Notes under the pieces: model-generated
What the model was told of the DNA's origin: nothing
Databases searched by the model: none
Seen by the model: the letters and a program-made list of their open reading frames with translations, nothing else
Made by a program: the position numbers and the translations under genes
NCBI RefSeq assembly: GCF_900497805.2
Contig: NW_020954625.1
Coordinates: 22,308,785 to 22,372,784 of the forward strand
Direction: 5' to 3'
Origin: Vombatus ursinus
Lineage: Eukaryota > Chordata > Mammalia > Diprotodontia > Vombatidae
Length of the DNA: 64,000 nt
Part shown: one piece after another, positions 42,651 through 53,804 of the stretch
Layout of the letters: each line of letters opens with the position of its first letter
Numbering within the stretch: position 1 is the first letter of the stretch

Positions 42651-43165
42651 GGCTTAGAATGGCTTACTTCTAAAGACACTAGCTTGTTTCTTTCTCATCA
42701 ACAGAATAGATCCCATAATTTCTAAAAGGTAATTCAGAAGGTTATGCAAAAACCACTGATGCCAGTGCCTTCCTGAAGGTGGTCTCAGTTGCCTTAAGTT
42801 GAGCTAAGCCTCTTAAAAACTAGGATTGAAATGTACAGAACTACCCAACAAGCTTGCCTGAAATTGATACTTCAAGCTAGCTAAATGCCTGCTAGTGATT
42901 TTGTCCATAAATAGGCAATCATTGGTCTAATGGTTCTGACAACCATATATGGCTAAGCACCTACCTGGTTGCCACCCAGATGAGTTAATGGGCCCCGGCC
43001 CTCATGTACTGATTGGAAGAGCAGCACTGGAAAGTTTATATATAGAGGTTGGGCAACATGGGACAGGTTATAGCAGATAGGTCATTAGTGAGGATGCCAC
43101 CCCAGTGAGCCCTTGATCCTATTAGCTTGGAACCTCCCCCCATCAAAGATTAAGAATAGGAATAA
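42651..43165. other. Unassigned stretch
   Basis: No repeat or exon recognised. Confidence 0.4.
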
Positions 43166-43167
43166 AA

Positions 43168-43316
43168 TAAGGGGCATCTAGGTGGCACAGTGGATAGTGC
43201 ACTGGCCCTGGAGTCAAGAGGACCTGAGTTCAAATCTGGCCTCAGACACATAACACTCACTAACTGTGTGACCCTGGGCAAGTCACTTAACCCCATTGCC
43301 TAGCCAAAAAAAAATA
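43168..43316 (+). mobile_element. WSINE1-type SINE
   Basis: 'ggggcatctaggtggcacag', 'ggccctggagtcaagagga', 'gtgtgaccctgggcaagtc', 'ttaaccccattgcc' and poly-A. No clean target duplication seen. Confidence 0.9.
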
Positions 43317-43594
43317 TTGAATTGAATTAAGTTGAATTAATATTCAATAAATAATCACATATTTATATAGACCCATAAAATCTTAGCAGGGTTCTTTCTT
43401 AGAAGGAAATCTTCCAAGCATTCTTAGCACCCCAGCACTCTTTTTTTTTACTACCTATAGTGTCTACCTGAAGCGGTCGTTAAGAAGATCCAGTAAGAAA
43501 ATAATGTCTGTGTGGGACACTGCTGGGGTAGAAACTCTCTCTCTGGAGGGAGAGGAGCGATGATACAAGTTATAGTCATAGAGAGCTGTCTAAA

Positions 43595-43700
43595 GCACTC
43601 AAAGGTTAAGTGACTTGCCCAGGATCATACAGATAGGATGTGTCAGAGGCAGACTTCTCATCCCCCAGACTGGTCTTCCATTCACTTTATCTTGATGGAT
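43595..43700 (-). mobile_element. CORE-SINE fragment
   Basis: 'ggttaagtgacttgcccagg' and 'atcatacagataggatgtg'. Confidence 0.65.
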
Positions 43701-43779
43701 TGCTTTTAAACTTCAATACCCAATATTCCTTGGTGCTCTTCTGTTCAAGACCCATTCGGGCCCAATCCAGCTTAGCAAG

Positions 43780-44195
43780 TCAAGTCAACAAGTATTTATT
43801 AGATATCTACTATGTGCCACACATTGTAAGAGATACGAAGAGGGGGGAATAGCCTAATGGGGAAGACAACACGCAACTATGTACAAACAAGACATATGCA
43901 GGATAAATTGGAGGTAATCAACAGAGAAAAGACACCAGGCTGAAGGAGGACTGGGAAAGGTTTTCTTACCAAAGACGGGATTTTATCTGGGACTTGAAGG
44001 AAACCAGGAAGCAGAGATGAGTAGGGAGAGAATTCCATGTATGGGAAACAGAGAGCAAAAATTCAGAGCCAGGGGATGGAACGTCTTGAATGAAGACTAG
44101 CAAAAGGTCAGCATCACTGGATCGTACGATAGCATCTGTGGTCAGGTGAGACTTGGCATATGCAGGATGGCATGGGCAGAGGCTCACAATTTATA
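43780..44195 (-). mobile_element. L2 3'UTR and ORF2 end, antisense
   Basis: 'tcaacaagtatttattagat', 'ctactatgtgccacacat', 'tggaggtaatcaacagag', 'gggacttgaaggaaaccagg', 'gagagaattccatgtatgg'. On the minus strand 44187-43966 keeps the L2 protein end (HTWNSLPTHLCFLVSFKS). Confidence 0.85.
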
Positions 44196-44444
44196 GCATA
44201 GATTTATGATAATCATCATCATGAATATTCCTTGTTAATAAGTATTATTATTAGGGAGTTCTTCAAGTAAAACTTCAATTACATAGGATCATATATTTCA
44301 AGGACGAAAGGGTCATTGAGTTCAATTATGATTTCATAAATGTAGGGAACTCCCTCTACTGATACAGATGTACTTTATTTCTTTTTGTATTGTGAATCTG
44401 TTCTTTTGTGGATATATCATTTTCCTGACAAAATAATAATAAAA

Positions 44445-44683
44445 TAAAATAATAACTAGCATTTATATAGCACTTTAAAGTTTGCAAAGCACATTACAAA
44501 AAAAGGTTATTTTATCTGTATGACAAGGTTGGGAGTTAGGTGCTATTATTATTCCAATTTTACAGGTGAGGAAACTGATGCAAAGAAAATTAAGTGACTT
44601 TCCTAGGGTCATAAAGTTAGTGTCTAAGGCTACATTTGAACTCAGGTCTTCCTAACTCCAGATGTAGTACTGTACCACTGAAA
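44445..44683 (-). mobile_element. MIR, full length
   Basis: 'taactagcatttatatagca', 'tttgcaaagcacattacaa', 'ttttacaggtgaggaaactg', 'tttgaactcaggtcttccta'. Confidence 0.85.
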
Positions 44684-44729
44684 GTTAGTGGAACTGTAAG
44701 CTATAAATAACTGGAAAGTAGACACCATT

Positions 44730-44978
44730 TAGATTAGACCTTTGTATCTCCAGCACCTAACATAGTCCTTTAATAAATGTTCACTGTTTGGTTGATTGAT
44801 AAATTGCTTGACTGAACTCCTGTGGAAAATATAGTCTTAGAGGGTTCTCCAAGACACTGAGAGGCTGAGTGAGCTGCCTCTAGTCAAATACCTTGTGTAT
44901 CAAAGATAGGTCTCAAATGCTCAGATGAGGGTTTTCTTTCTCCAGGGTGAGTTCTATATCAATTAATGCAATCTGCCT
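44730..44978 (+). mobile_element. L2 3' end and unassigned flank
   Basis: 44730-44815 has 'cctttgtatctccagcacc' and 'taataaatgttcactg' with a TTGATTGAT tail. 44835-44930 is a weak antisense SINE trace. Confidence 0.6.
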
Positions 44979-44982
44979 TTTG

Positions 44983-45027
<45 letters not shown>

Positions 45028-45077
45028 CAATAGTGGTGGAGGTGATGGTGGTGGTGGTGGTGGTAGTGGTGGTGGTA
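44979..45077. repeat. (GAT)n(GGT)n compound microsatellite
   Basis: About 15 GAT units pass into GGT units through a short 'gacaatagtggtgga' joint. Poly-methionine and poly-valine frames here are artefacts. Confidence 0.95.
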
Positions 45078-45705
45078 CCATGGCACTTATACCTTTTTTT
45101 TTTTAACATTTCCAGTGACCAATGCAACTTATATGTTTTCATGAGAGTAAGAGTAGGAAACTGTATTGGCATCACCCCATCAGGTTTCCCAAAATCAGTG
45201 CCTGGAAGGATACAAAGAACTTCCAAGTTCTGCTAACTGATGAATGTGGGATGCACAGATTTCACATTCTGTGACTTCTGGAGCCTGGGAGCACTTTCTG
45301 GGTGCAGTATGCTCTTTCACTATTTAAAGCTTCATGAAACTAGAAGCCAGTTCTAGGAGGATTCCATGAGACTTCCCACATCTTCTCCAACAATTTACCT
45401 GCTTCCAAACATGAAGCCCCACAGAACTTAGGGCAATAATTGTTTAAATAAAAGCCAACAATTGAGCAAGGAGGAAAACTGACATTTGGCCAGACCTTTT
45501 CTTTTCCTCCATACTCACTGTCACATGGCCCAAATTTCCACTCTCGCTTTAGTCCTAATGAGGTCAGTCCAACAAATGGACCTTTGCTTTAATCACTGCT
45601 GGAACATATGCAACATAGGCCTAATTAAAGATTTGAGTGATGATGGGGGTGGGGTAAAGAACAGAATGGTATGCTGCAAACTACAGGTTGGAATTTGGTA
45701 AGGAC
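45078..45705. other. Unassigned stretch
   Basis: No repeat recognised. Includes a 'cctaattaaag' homeobox-type word near 45619. Confidence 0.4.
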
Positions 45706-45706
45706 T

Positions 45707-46065
45707 GATACATGGTGTGGTGAATGGAACTCTGGACTTGGAGTCTGAGAGACTTGGGTTAAAATCGTGCTCCAGACACTTACTGGCTAAGTGACTCTGG
45801 GCGTCATTTACCTTCTATGACCCTACGTTAACTCTTCTGTAAAGTGATGATCATGGCAGTTAGGTGGTTAGACAGTGGATAGAGTGCTAGATATCAAGTC
45901 AGGAAGTTCTGGGTTTGAATACTACCCGAGACACCAATTAGCTGTGTGAAACTAGACAAGTCATTGGACCTCTCTCTCAGTCTTAGTTTCTCCATCTGTA
46001 AAACTAGGGAGTTGAACTCAATGATCTGTAAGATCCCTTTCACCTTGAAACGTATGATCCTGTGG
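45707..46065 (+). mobile_element. MIR followed by MIR3-like copy
   Basis: 45707-45855: 'gactctgggcgtcatttacc', 'cttctgtaaagtgatgatc'. 45856-46065: 'ggcagttaggtggttagaca', 'gtttctccatctgtaaaac', 'aactcaatgatctgtaagat'. Confidence 0.75.
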
Positions 46066-46089
46066 CCCTATGTAATTGAGGTTTTGCTT

Positions 46090-46270
46090 GAAGACCTCCA
46101 GTGAAGAGGAGTGGAGGGACCCTTGACCCATTGAGGTGACCCAATCCATTTTGAGATAATGAATTGTTTGAAATTAGTTCTTTCTGACAACAATCCTAAA
46201 TTTGCTTCATTGCAACTTCTCTATACCTCGTTGCTGGTTATTCTCTCTAGAGCCAAAGAAAACCAGTCTT
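46090..46270 (-). mobile_element. CR1/L3 LINE fragment, antisense
   Basis: 'gcttgaagacctccagtga', 'cccaatccattttgagataa', 'aattagttctttctgacaac'. Confidence 0.65.
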
Positions 46271-46724
46271 CTTCTTCTACCCCATGGGAGCCATTCCAAT
46301 AGGTGAAGACAGCCACTGTGTTCCACCTGAGCCTTCTGTTCTCCAGAGGAACCATGCCCATTGTCTTAACCGGTACTCATTTGGAGTGATCTCTGCTCTT
46401 CTCACCCATGCTGGTGTAGTGCCTCTTGTACCCCAGAGGGGGAAATCATATAATACTGTACTTAAGTCTCCAAATTATAACTAAGTACAGTTTTCAAAAC
46501 CAAGATAACAAGACACAATGACTACCACAATGGAAGTGGAAAAAGAAATCTGTAAAATGAAATTGAATTCTGCATGTTGGGAAAACCAAAGAAGGAATCA
46601 TTAAAGACACCTTCTCACTCACTGCAGAGAGGTGGAGCACTACCAGGAAAGTCTGTGCATACATCGTCAGACAAGGTTTCTCTGTTGGAGTATTTTGCTT
46701 AATTGATTTTCTTTGTCATAAGAA
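46271..46724. other. Unassigned stretch
   Basis: Nothing recognised. Confidence 0.35.
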
Positions 46725-46965
46725 TGAGGTCAAATGACAATATAGGTAAATTTGTTGCAAACTTTATGGCACTATATAAATGTTTATTATTATTATTACC
46801 ATAATATATGATTCCATCTGGGGGAGGGGTAACGGAAAATGATTCAATCTAAAGCCAAAAAAATTAAGAGATGAGTTTCTTAAAATGTATGCCCAGAACT
46901 CAAAACTTTAAAAAAAAGATTAAAAATCATTTTAAATTATTTAATTAGGGAAAAAACAAAACATT
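46725..46965 (+). mobile_element. MIR tail and L1 poly-A end
   Basis: 46725-46800 has 'cactatataaatgtttatta'. 46890-46965 has 'cagaactcaaaactttaaa' and 'gattaaaaatcattttaaat', the L1 3' terminal pattern. Confidence 0.6.
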
Positions 46966-47309
46966 ACATAAAAAAATGTAAGGACAACATCACAATTTCT
47001 TCACTCTAATTTATGATCCAGAGAGCTAAGCCAAGATTAATTGTTTCAGATAAGACTTGTGGGTAGCTTGCAAAAATGCACAGAAATGTGTGTTTTCTGA
47101 CCATCTCATTTAAATAAGCTCTAAGATGACTCTATTTGTCATTTCAATAAAAACGGAACCTGACAAGTATTTTTGATTGTTGTTGATTTTGCCTTCAGGA
47201 TAGTCGGGAAAATTTGTTCTGATGCAGACACACATAAAGATTAGTGTGGATAGCTAATTTTAACCAAAGTTTCTGCTTTCTATCTGATTTAATAAACTGT
47301 GTAAATCTC
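46966..47309. other. Unassigned AT-rich stretch
   Basis: No repeat recognised; even base mix with short homeobox-type words. Possible conserved non-coding DNA. Confidence 0.35.
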
Positions 47310-47460
47310 CCGATAATGTATCTCCAGAACAACGAATACTATTATACATCTAGCACCATACCAGGCACTATTACACTATGGATAATATGAAAAAAAGTAT
47401 AAAGTTTGGTTTACTTTCAAGGAGCTTCCAATCTTCTTGAAGATACAAAACATAACCCCT
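47310..47460 (-). mobile_element. L2 3' region, antisense
   Basis: 'tagcaccataccaggcacta' and 'tttcaaggagcttccaatc'. Confidence 0.6.
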
Positions 47461-47534
47461 AGATCAGGTCAATGCCAGTTTAAAGTTTGAACAAGGACTT
47501 ATCAAAGATATTTCCAGCATTTCCCAATACTTAG

Positions 47535-47740
47535 GATCACGGTACAGTGGGAAGCATTCAGGATTTGGTGTCAGAGGACATGGGTTCAGATATTGGCCCT
47601 GTCTCTTGCTATCTATATGAGCTTAGGTAGTTAGTTCATTTAGGGCCAAGGAAATGCTCAATCTCAGTTTCCTCATTTGGAAAATGAGGGGCTTGGATGA
47701 GATGAAGGTCACTCCACCTTAATTCTGTATCTTAGCCCTA
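47535..47740 (+). mobile_element. MIR3-like copy
   Basis: 'gtcagaggacatgggttcag', 'ctcagtttcctcatttggaa' and 'ggggcttggatgagatgaa'. Confidence 0.75.
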
Positions 47741-49060
47741 TTTTCTAAAGTCCTCATTAAGACCCAAACAACCACATTTCTCTTGCATTTGATTCTTGTT
47801 GGAGGCTGATCTTAAAACAGGAGGTCATTCCTCCTGCCAGGTTAGGGGCAGCACTCATTTGCTGTCTCTCCTCTTTCACTGGAAATAAGTCTATTTTCTT
47901 CCCACTTTCTTTTTCTTTTCATTATTCATTTCTACATGACCTTTCTTCTCTTCAACCCCAAAGGATAATATCATCATCTACCGTAGCAAGCAGACTGCAA
48001 AGCATTACAAATGAGGATTTATAAAGGAAGTTCCAAAGGTTATGATCAGAGAGATGTACTCAATTATTCCAATGATCTGTGAGTCACCAATATGGATATT
48101 TCCTCCAGTAATGCAGATTGCACATCATTCCTGCCTATCCATTCTGCGAGACTCTCATTTGCATCCTCCCATAAATTGACTACAAAGGGTCCACACAATG
48201 TGTTGAAAAGCTTGCTCAAGTTCTCTTGACATTGAGAAGATATCAATGGACCACTTGGACTGTCCATTGGTCATCCCTCAGACATGTCATGTGACCAACC
48301 CATCATTTTTGATTCCTCAGTTTGTGTGTTGTGTCTGTGTAAGTTTTTACCCAAATGAATGATGTACTAAACATTTAGGAAGGATGAGGGAGAAGAGATG
48401 CTCCAGTATCCACAGAATGTCAAGAGAATTTGAGGAAAGCCCTCAGCAGGTTGAGTGGAGCCCCTATGGAGGATATGTTGAAAGAGCCTCACAGGATGGG
48501 TAGACAGAGATGGGCGGGAGAGAGAACCGAATTGGATGAGTGAGCACATCATTGAAGAACAAAGATCGCATTACATGTCACTATGGAATGCTTATGTGTA
48601 TGTGTGTGTGTGTGTGTGGATTTGTTCTGAGTTCACTCTTCAATGGCCAGGCCTGGCCACCAATTAATTTGTATGTCATCACCACAATCTGTAGGCTGAT
48701 GGCAAGTAAACAGAACACAAGTAATTAGAGAAGCTTTCGATTTGGGTGTTTTCTCTTGGTTGAACAACAATTCATTTTTCTTTTCCTATAAAAGTGTGTG
48801 TGGCCACCTGTCCTGGGTATAATTTGCTATATTGTCATTAGAACAGCCAATTAGGCAAAGGGCATCAGTATTAAAACAACTGCCTTCTCAATGCAGGTAT
48901 CCCTTCTGTAAAGAAATACGTGTTCTAGTGAAGGTTTTAGAGGAAGACTATTGCATGGCCTCGAATTCCTCATTCAGTGAATTCAGCCAGAACCACACAG
49001 GTACTGTGTCCACAGAAGCCACACTACGGTGGACGTTGAGGGAAACCTAAGGCTCAGCTA
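47741..49060. other. Repeat-poor stretch, about 1.3 kb
   Basis: Apart from a short (TG)n at 48597-48618 I see no repeat. Frames are short and on both strands. Confidence 0.45.
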
Positions 49061-49089
49061 AAGCACTGCTCCTGCCCTCACGGAACTAA

Positions 49090-49330
49090 CAACACAAGGA
49101 CAAACCCACACAGCTGTATTATATAACACCAAATGATAAATGAATTGGACCACACATATAAGTGTTATTGGAGGTGAGAAGAGAAAGATTGACAGCATTT
49201 GGGACAATCATGGAAGATTCCCTGGAAGAAGTGGTATTTGAGCTGTACTTTGGAAGGTAGAAAGGGATGCGAAAGAGAAAGACCATTACAGAAATAGAAG
49301 GATGGATGGTGTGCACAAAGGTCCCCTGGA
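49090..49330 (-). mobile_element. L2 3' region, antisense
   Basis: 'agattccctggaagaagtgg', 'tatttgagctgtactttgga' and 'gatggtgtgcacaaagg'. Confidence 0.65.
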
Positions 49331-49379
49331 GTTCAACAATGAGTTGGCTGGAGGTCACCAATGGTAAGGACCTATACAA

Positions 49380-49555
49380 CATGGTGGGAAGGCCCGGTAG
49401 AAAGAAGAACCCAGAGACTGGGGTTTGACTCCTGGCTCTGCTGTTTACTTACTACATGTATGACCTTAGACAAATCATTCCCTTCTCTGGGCCTCAACAT
49501 CCTCATCTCTAAAAGGATGGGATTGAATGAGTTGGCCTTCTAATTCTATATCTAT
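49380..49555 (+). mobile_element. MIR3-like copy
   Basis: 'tgactcctggctctgctgtt', 'gaccttagacaaatcattcc', 'ggcctcaacatcctcatctc' and 'tctaattctatatctatgg'. Confidence 0.75.
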
Positions 49556-49964
49556 GGTGTTATGTATCCAATTTCTTTTGTTTTCCATTATTTATTGTTT
49601 CTTTTGGGGGGGGTGAGTTAGAATATATCCTGTATATCGTGAGAAATGCTAATTATGCAACCAAACTTTTCAAATTCTAGGATCAAAAGAATACTATTCT
49701 ACTAAAACAGAAACAGCTAAAATTTAGAGTTCTTCTACACACACACACACACACCCAAATACCATTTTAAAGCTCTAACATAAAATCTGTGCTCTGCCCC
49801 CAAATAAAAATAGAGATGATAAATAGCTCCAGCAATATTGGCTACTTTGCCTTTGAGGATACCTGCTTTGCTCTGCTTTCTGTCCTCTCACCTTCATGGA
49901 GGAAGGCCTCACATTTGAACACTTGAATTTTTCTTTTTAATCAGAATAAATGGAGCACAGCCCC
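49556..49964. other. Unassigned stretch with short (AC)n
   Basis: 49736-49754 is an AC run; a 'ggggggg' run sits near 49606. Otherwise nothing recognised. Confidence 0.45.
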
Positions 49965-50028
49965 TTGCTAACGTTCTAGCTTGCTAACATTCTAGCTTGC
50001 TAATGTTCTAGCTTGCTAACGTTCTAGC
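49965..50028 (+). repeat. 16-bp minisatellite, four units
   Basis: Unit ttgctaacgttctagc repeated exactly four times with no length change. Only the CpG position varies: acg, aca, atg, acg. Confidence 0.98.
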
Positions 50029-50369
50029 TAAGGTGCTTCTGTTTGGGCTCCAGCCCCATCACTTGATCTCATAGAAGCATGGGCAGGCAGCTAGGAGGGG
50101 AAATGGGCAGCCAGAAGGAAGTGAAGCCCAGAAGAGGCCAAGGCCCACAGGGAAGGGGAAGCCAGTAGAGAAAAGGGAGGAAAACGACCAGAAGAAGGGG
50201 AGGGAAGTGAAGGGGTCACAAAGATGCGGGAGGGAAGAGAACAGGGAATCAGAGATACAGCAGGGAATTAATAACTGAACAGTTTGTCAGTTGCCCAAAG
50301 GTTAGCAGAACATCATGTGAACATGATTTCAGTAGAGCCTCATGACAGCCCGAGACTCAGTGTAAGCAT
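50029..50369. other. Unassigned stretch
   Basis: Purine-rich at 50090-50260, otherwise unassigned. Confidence 0.4.
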
Positions 50370-50602
50370 CACCTCAGATATGAGGCCTTTCCTGATCCTG
50401 CAGATCTTCCCACTGCCAAATTACCTCTCTTTTCCATTTGTATATTTTTTGTATGTTTATATATGTCATCTTACCTTGCAGAATGTAGTCTCCTTGAGGG
50501 CAGGAATTTTTTTTTAATTTTTGTCCTCACATCTACAGTGCCTAACAAGGTGCCTGGCACACTGTATTCACTTAATGAATGCTTGTTAAGAGATTGACTG
50601 AA
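50370..50602 (+). mobile_element. L2 3' end
   Basis: 'gaggcctttcctgatcctgc', 'aatgtagtctccttgagggc', 'aaggtgcctggcacactgta' and 'taatgaatgcttgttaag'. Confidence 0.8.
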
Positions 50603-50614
50603 GTAGGTCCTATC

Positions 50615-50780
50615 AATCACTCAAGCATTAAAAAAGCATTTTTTTAGTACCTACTATGTGCTGGGCCCTGGGGATACAAGTGAAAAGGAATCAATTCCTA
50701 TAGGTAACATCATTTTACAGATGAGGAAACTGAGGCTCAGAGAAGTTAGGGGAGTTCCCTATGGATATACAGCTACAAGT
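50615..50780 (-). mobile_element. L2 piece joined to MIR piece, both antisense
   Basis: 50615-50705 'tagtacctactatgtgctgg'; 50710-50780 'cattttacagatgaggaaac'. These fill the start of the 162-codon open frame 50658-51146. Confidence 0.7.
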
Positions 50781-51369
50781 TTGCTATTCCATGAACAGGG
50801 TTCTAATCAGAAGCTCAACAAAAATGAGGAATATTTTACAGGCTCTGGCTTATGTCCTAAAGTTCCTTTTATCAAAATGAGAGAGGGGAAAATGGCGAGA
50901 ACCATAGAGCCTGCAATATTCCAGTTGCTAAGCAAAGGCAGACGAGGATGCAGGGAGCAGGCAGGAGGTCTGTGGATCCCAGGCACAGACATTCTCATTG
51001 TCTCTTGGTGCTCAGCCTGGCTGGATGATGGGGAGATAGAAAGCATCATCCTCACCTGGCTTGTCCAAAGTCTCAGGAATGTAGCTGCCAAATTCTCAGA
51101 GGACAAGATTTTCAGTGTAAGGTTGCTTCTCCAAGAACAGCAATAATAATGATGATGATGATGATTGTGGTTTTATAGGAGAAATTATAAGGCCCTCCCA
51201 ACTCATCTCAGAAAAAATTCCTAATCTAACACAGTGTGTGACACACAGTGGGAGCTTAATAAGTACTAGCTGAATTAAACTTCCGAAAGGAAGGGTTGTT
51301 TTGAAAGTGGTGTATTGAAAAAATAAAAAGACCCATGGTCTGTCCACAACAAACCAGGTTATCTTAAAA
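50781..51369. other. Unassigned stretch with short (GAT)n
   Basis: 51143-51167 is AAT/GAT. The remainder of the 50658-51146 frame lies here; no domain seen. Confidence 0.4.
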
Positions 51370-51625
51370 ACATAATGGACAGAGTCCTGGGCTTGGAGTC
51401 AGAATAAAAGACTTGGGCTTAAATCTTAACCAGACATTTAGTAACCAGGGGACCCTGGGTAAATAAATCACTTACCTTCTTATACCTACAGCTTACTCAT
51501 CAGTAAAATGGGGATAATAATAGCACCTACCACCCAGGGTTGTGGTGAAGCTCAAATGATATAATAAACTAAAAAGGTTTGAAAATCAAAATATCTCCAT
51601 AAATGTAAATTATTATTATTGTTGT
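51370..51625 (+). mobile_element. MIR, full length
   Basis: 'agtcctgggcttggagtcag', 'gtaaaatggggataataata' and 'gggttgtggtgaagctcaa', ending in TTA repeats. Confidence 0.8.
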
Positions 51626-51640
51626 AATCTTGCAAAGGTT

Positions 51641-52254
51641 TTTATTGCAAATGTGATCTAATTTCAATTGAATTTTGGCCAAAAGGCAATGAATAAGTTC
51701 AGGGCCATCAAGAGCAGAGAAGATCCTTGCCTAGCCCATCCCTCAGGGTTTAGACCTATTAAGGCCAGACAAGTTACAAGACTGAATTAGTACAAAGTCA
51801 TCTTGGTCCTAAGGAACAAATACCTTTTGATCGGCATTAAAATCGACTTGATGGATTGAATGCCAGGCCCAAAGGGTGCCCCAAAGCAGGGCTCCAGGGG
51901 ACATTTTATGGGTGGTAGAAATAAGCCAGAAATTGGACTGTTTTCTTGTGTATATCTTCCCTAGAAATGTGAGTGAACTGGGCCAGCCCTGATGTTGAAA
52001 TTCCAGGTGATTGAAATGATGCAGAAGCCTGTCTTGGAATCTCTTAGTAACAAGTAGAATGCATATTGAAGGGTGACTCAGAAGGAGAGGCCTTTTTTAT
52101 TTTAATTTTACTTGTTTGTAAGTCCCTCTATCTACAGCCCTACACAGGCTGGGAATGCAGCAGCCACTCATGGACCCAATCTCATTGCTGATGTGCATGA
52201 ATGCATCGACCTGCTCCATATTGGACCTAGGCCAGTGACCCTTCCTTAAGCAAC
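51641..52254. other. Unassigned stretch
   Basis: No repeat or exon recognised. Confidence 0.4.
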
Positions 52255-52467
52255 AGGCTGATTTCCCTTCTTTTTGCTTCTCTGGCCGCTAGCTTCCTTT
52301 CCAAGCTGGGCCGCCAATGCAGGACCCTTTGCTATCTCCTCTTTTACCAAATTAGTGCTACCCTTTTCCACAACCCCCTCCCATATGCCCAGACCCTTTT
52401 ATCTTTATTCATTATTTTCTGTAATGCAAAGCCATTTTTTTGGAAGGGGGATATTATTTTCTGAAAG
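52255..52467 (+). repeat. Unnamed dispersed repeat, copy A
   Basis: Shares with 55343-55537 the ordered blocks 'aggctgatttccc', 'cttcctttccaag', 'ccaaatta', 'tgcccaga', 'ctttattcattattttctg' and 'gatattattttct'. I judge roughly three-quarters identity by eye. Copy A has about 30 extra bases near 52422-52450. Confidence 0.8.
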
Positions 52468-52577
52468 AACAAGAAAGAAAGATAAACCTGTTTTCCTACA
52501 AATGACTAACCCTTAACAGTTCAGTCTCTTCATTTAATATAAAGAACTAATGTGATTACAACAGATCTCATACAGCT

Positions 52578-52740
52578 AGAACCACAGAATCAAAGAACTT
52601 AACAGGACCTTTGAGGTCACATAGTCCAACCTATGCCTGGACATGAATCTCTACAGTGCAGCTGAAAAATAGCTACCCTTTATATACATTATCTCATTTG
52701 TTCCTCACAATGATGGTAGATGCTATTGTGTTGGGTAGAC
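52578..52740 (-). mobile_element. MIR3 and MIR pieces
   Basis: 52578-52635 'ctttgaggtcacatagtcca'; 52670-52740 'tatacattatctcatttgtt' and 'tggtagatgctattgtg'. Confidence 0.6.
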
Positions 52741-52756
52741 ACCCAATCACATTACC

Positions 52757-52849
52757 CTCATTGAAGCTCAAAACTCCTGAGCTCAAACTGTCCACCAGCC
52801 TCAGCCTTCCCAATTACAGGAATTATAGACATGTGCCACAATTGGCCTA
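52757..52849 (-). pseudogene. 7SL RNA-like fragment (5' Alu domain), decayed
   Basis: On the given strand: 'aactcctgagctcaa', 'ccagcctcagcc' and 'acatgtgccac', the order and spacing of antisense 7SL RNA from about base 80 down to base 1. 'ccagcctcagcc' fits 7SL better than primate Alu ('cccacctcagcc'), and most differences from 7SL are C-to-T or G-to-A. No promoter, no 3' part, no poly-A. Confidence 0.6.
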
Positions 52850-53004
52850 GGAGGAAGTGGGCATGTGCTGCTATCTGAATTGTTTCAATGTATCTCATCG
52901 CTGAGCAGAATTATGAAAATCTTCCTGACTCATTAACATCCCTTAATTAAGGCCCTTACAGGTTACCCGGTATGTTAATTATCTGTTTGTCTCAGTATCA
53001 CTGC

Positions 53005-53187
53005 ATCTCAAATTCGGAATGGGAGGGGGCCTGAGAGATCAGCCAGCCCCTTCATTTTACAGATGAGGAAACTGAAGCCAAGAAGTTAATTAACTTCCCC
53101 AAGGTCCTTTAGTAGTAAGAGGCAGATCTGAGATTTGAACCCATCTTCTGACTCCAAATGTAGGGCTCTTCGTATTACACCCCCTAA
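53005..53187 (-). mobile_element. MIR3-like copy
   Basis: 'gggcctgagagatcagccag', 'cagatgaggaaactgaagcc', 'gatttgaacccatcttctga'. Confidence 0.8.
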
Positions 53188-53804
53188 TATCCACACTGCC
53201 TCTCCAGGGACCAACTTTGCCTTTTGAGAACCGTTGGGGACTCAAGAACTAAAAACTCACAAAAACAATGAAATAAAGGTTCACAATTGAGATGGTAAAT
53301 CTTCTATTCTTTCCTTAGCCACCATTCCTGCCTCTGTCCATTACATTCCTGAGGTTGGTAGACAAATGATTTATGATGAATCTCTTATGTCATTTCTGTC
53401 CTTTAGTAGTATAGATGCTAAAGAGTAAGGTGTAATCATTCTGCCCCCCATTCTGTTGCAAGAAGTCTGAGCACCAGGCTTGCTAACCTCACTATGGTAA
53501 GCTTTCTACTGGCTTACAAACAAGGTAGAGAGATTCAGACTCTCAATATCCTCACTCCAAGGCACTTGCTGTGTTTCCATTTACACCACCTGAGTCTCCT
53601 CTGGTGAGGAGAGACACATGACAAGCCCTGATGTGCAGAGGTGTGAATAGCAACAGGACGGGATTGGATAGGAAAGAGTCAGAGACCCAGTCGGAGGGAC
53701 CTGACCGAGGCTGGCCACCGGTGACTGCTTGGTACTTTTCCTGATAGTTAGAAATTGGAAATGTAACACTTCCTCTCATCCCTGTCCCACACTCCCCTCA
53801 TTTC
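53188..53804. other. Unassigned stretch
   Basis: No repeat or exon recognised. Confidence 0.4.

Noticed and set aside
44963-45236. Poly-methionine and poly-threonine frames
   Set aside because: They are translations of the GAT/GGT microsatellite.
50658-51146. 162-codon open frame
   Set aside because: Its first third is L2 and MIR sequence; the rest shows no family.
52741-52855. Primate Alu as contamination
   Set aside because: The block order fits 7SL better than Alu, and decay is as deep as in neighbouring old repeats.
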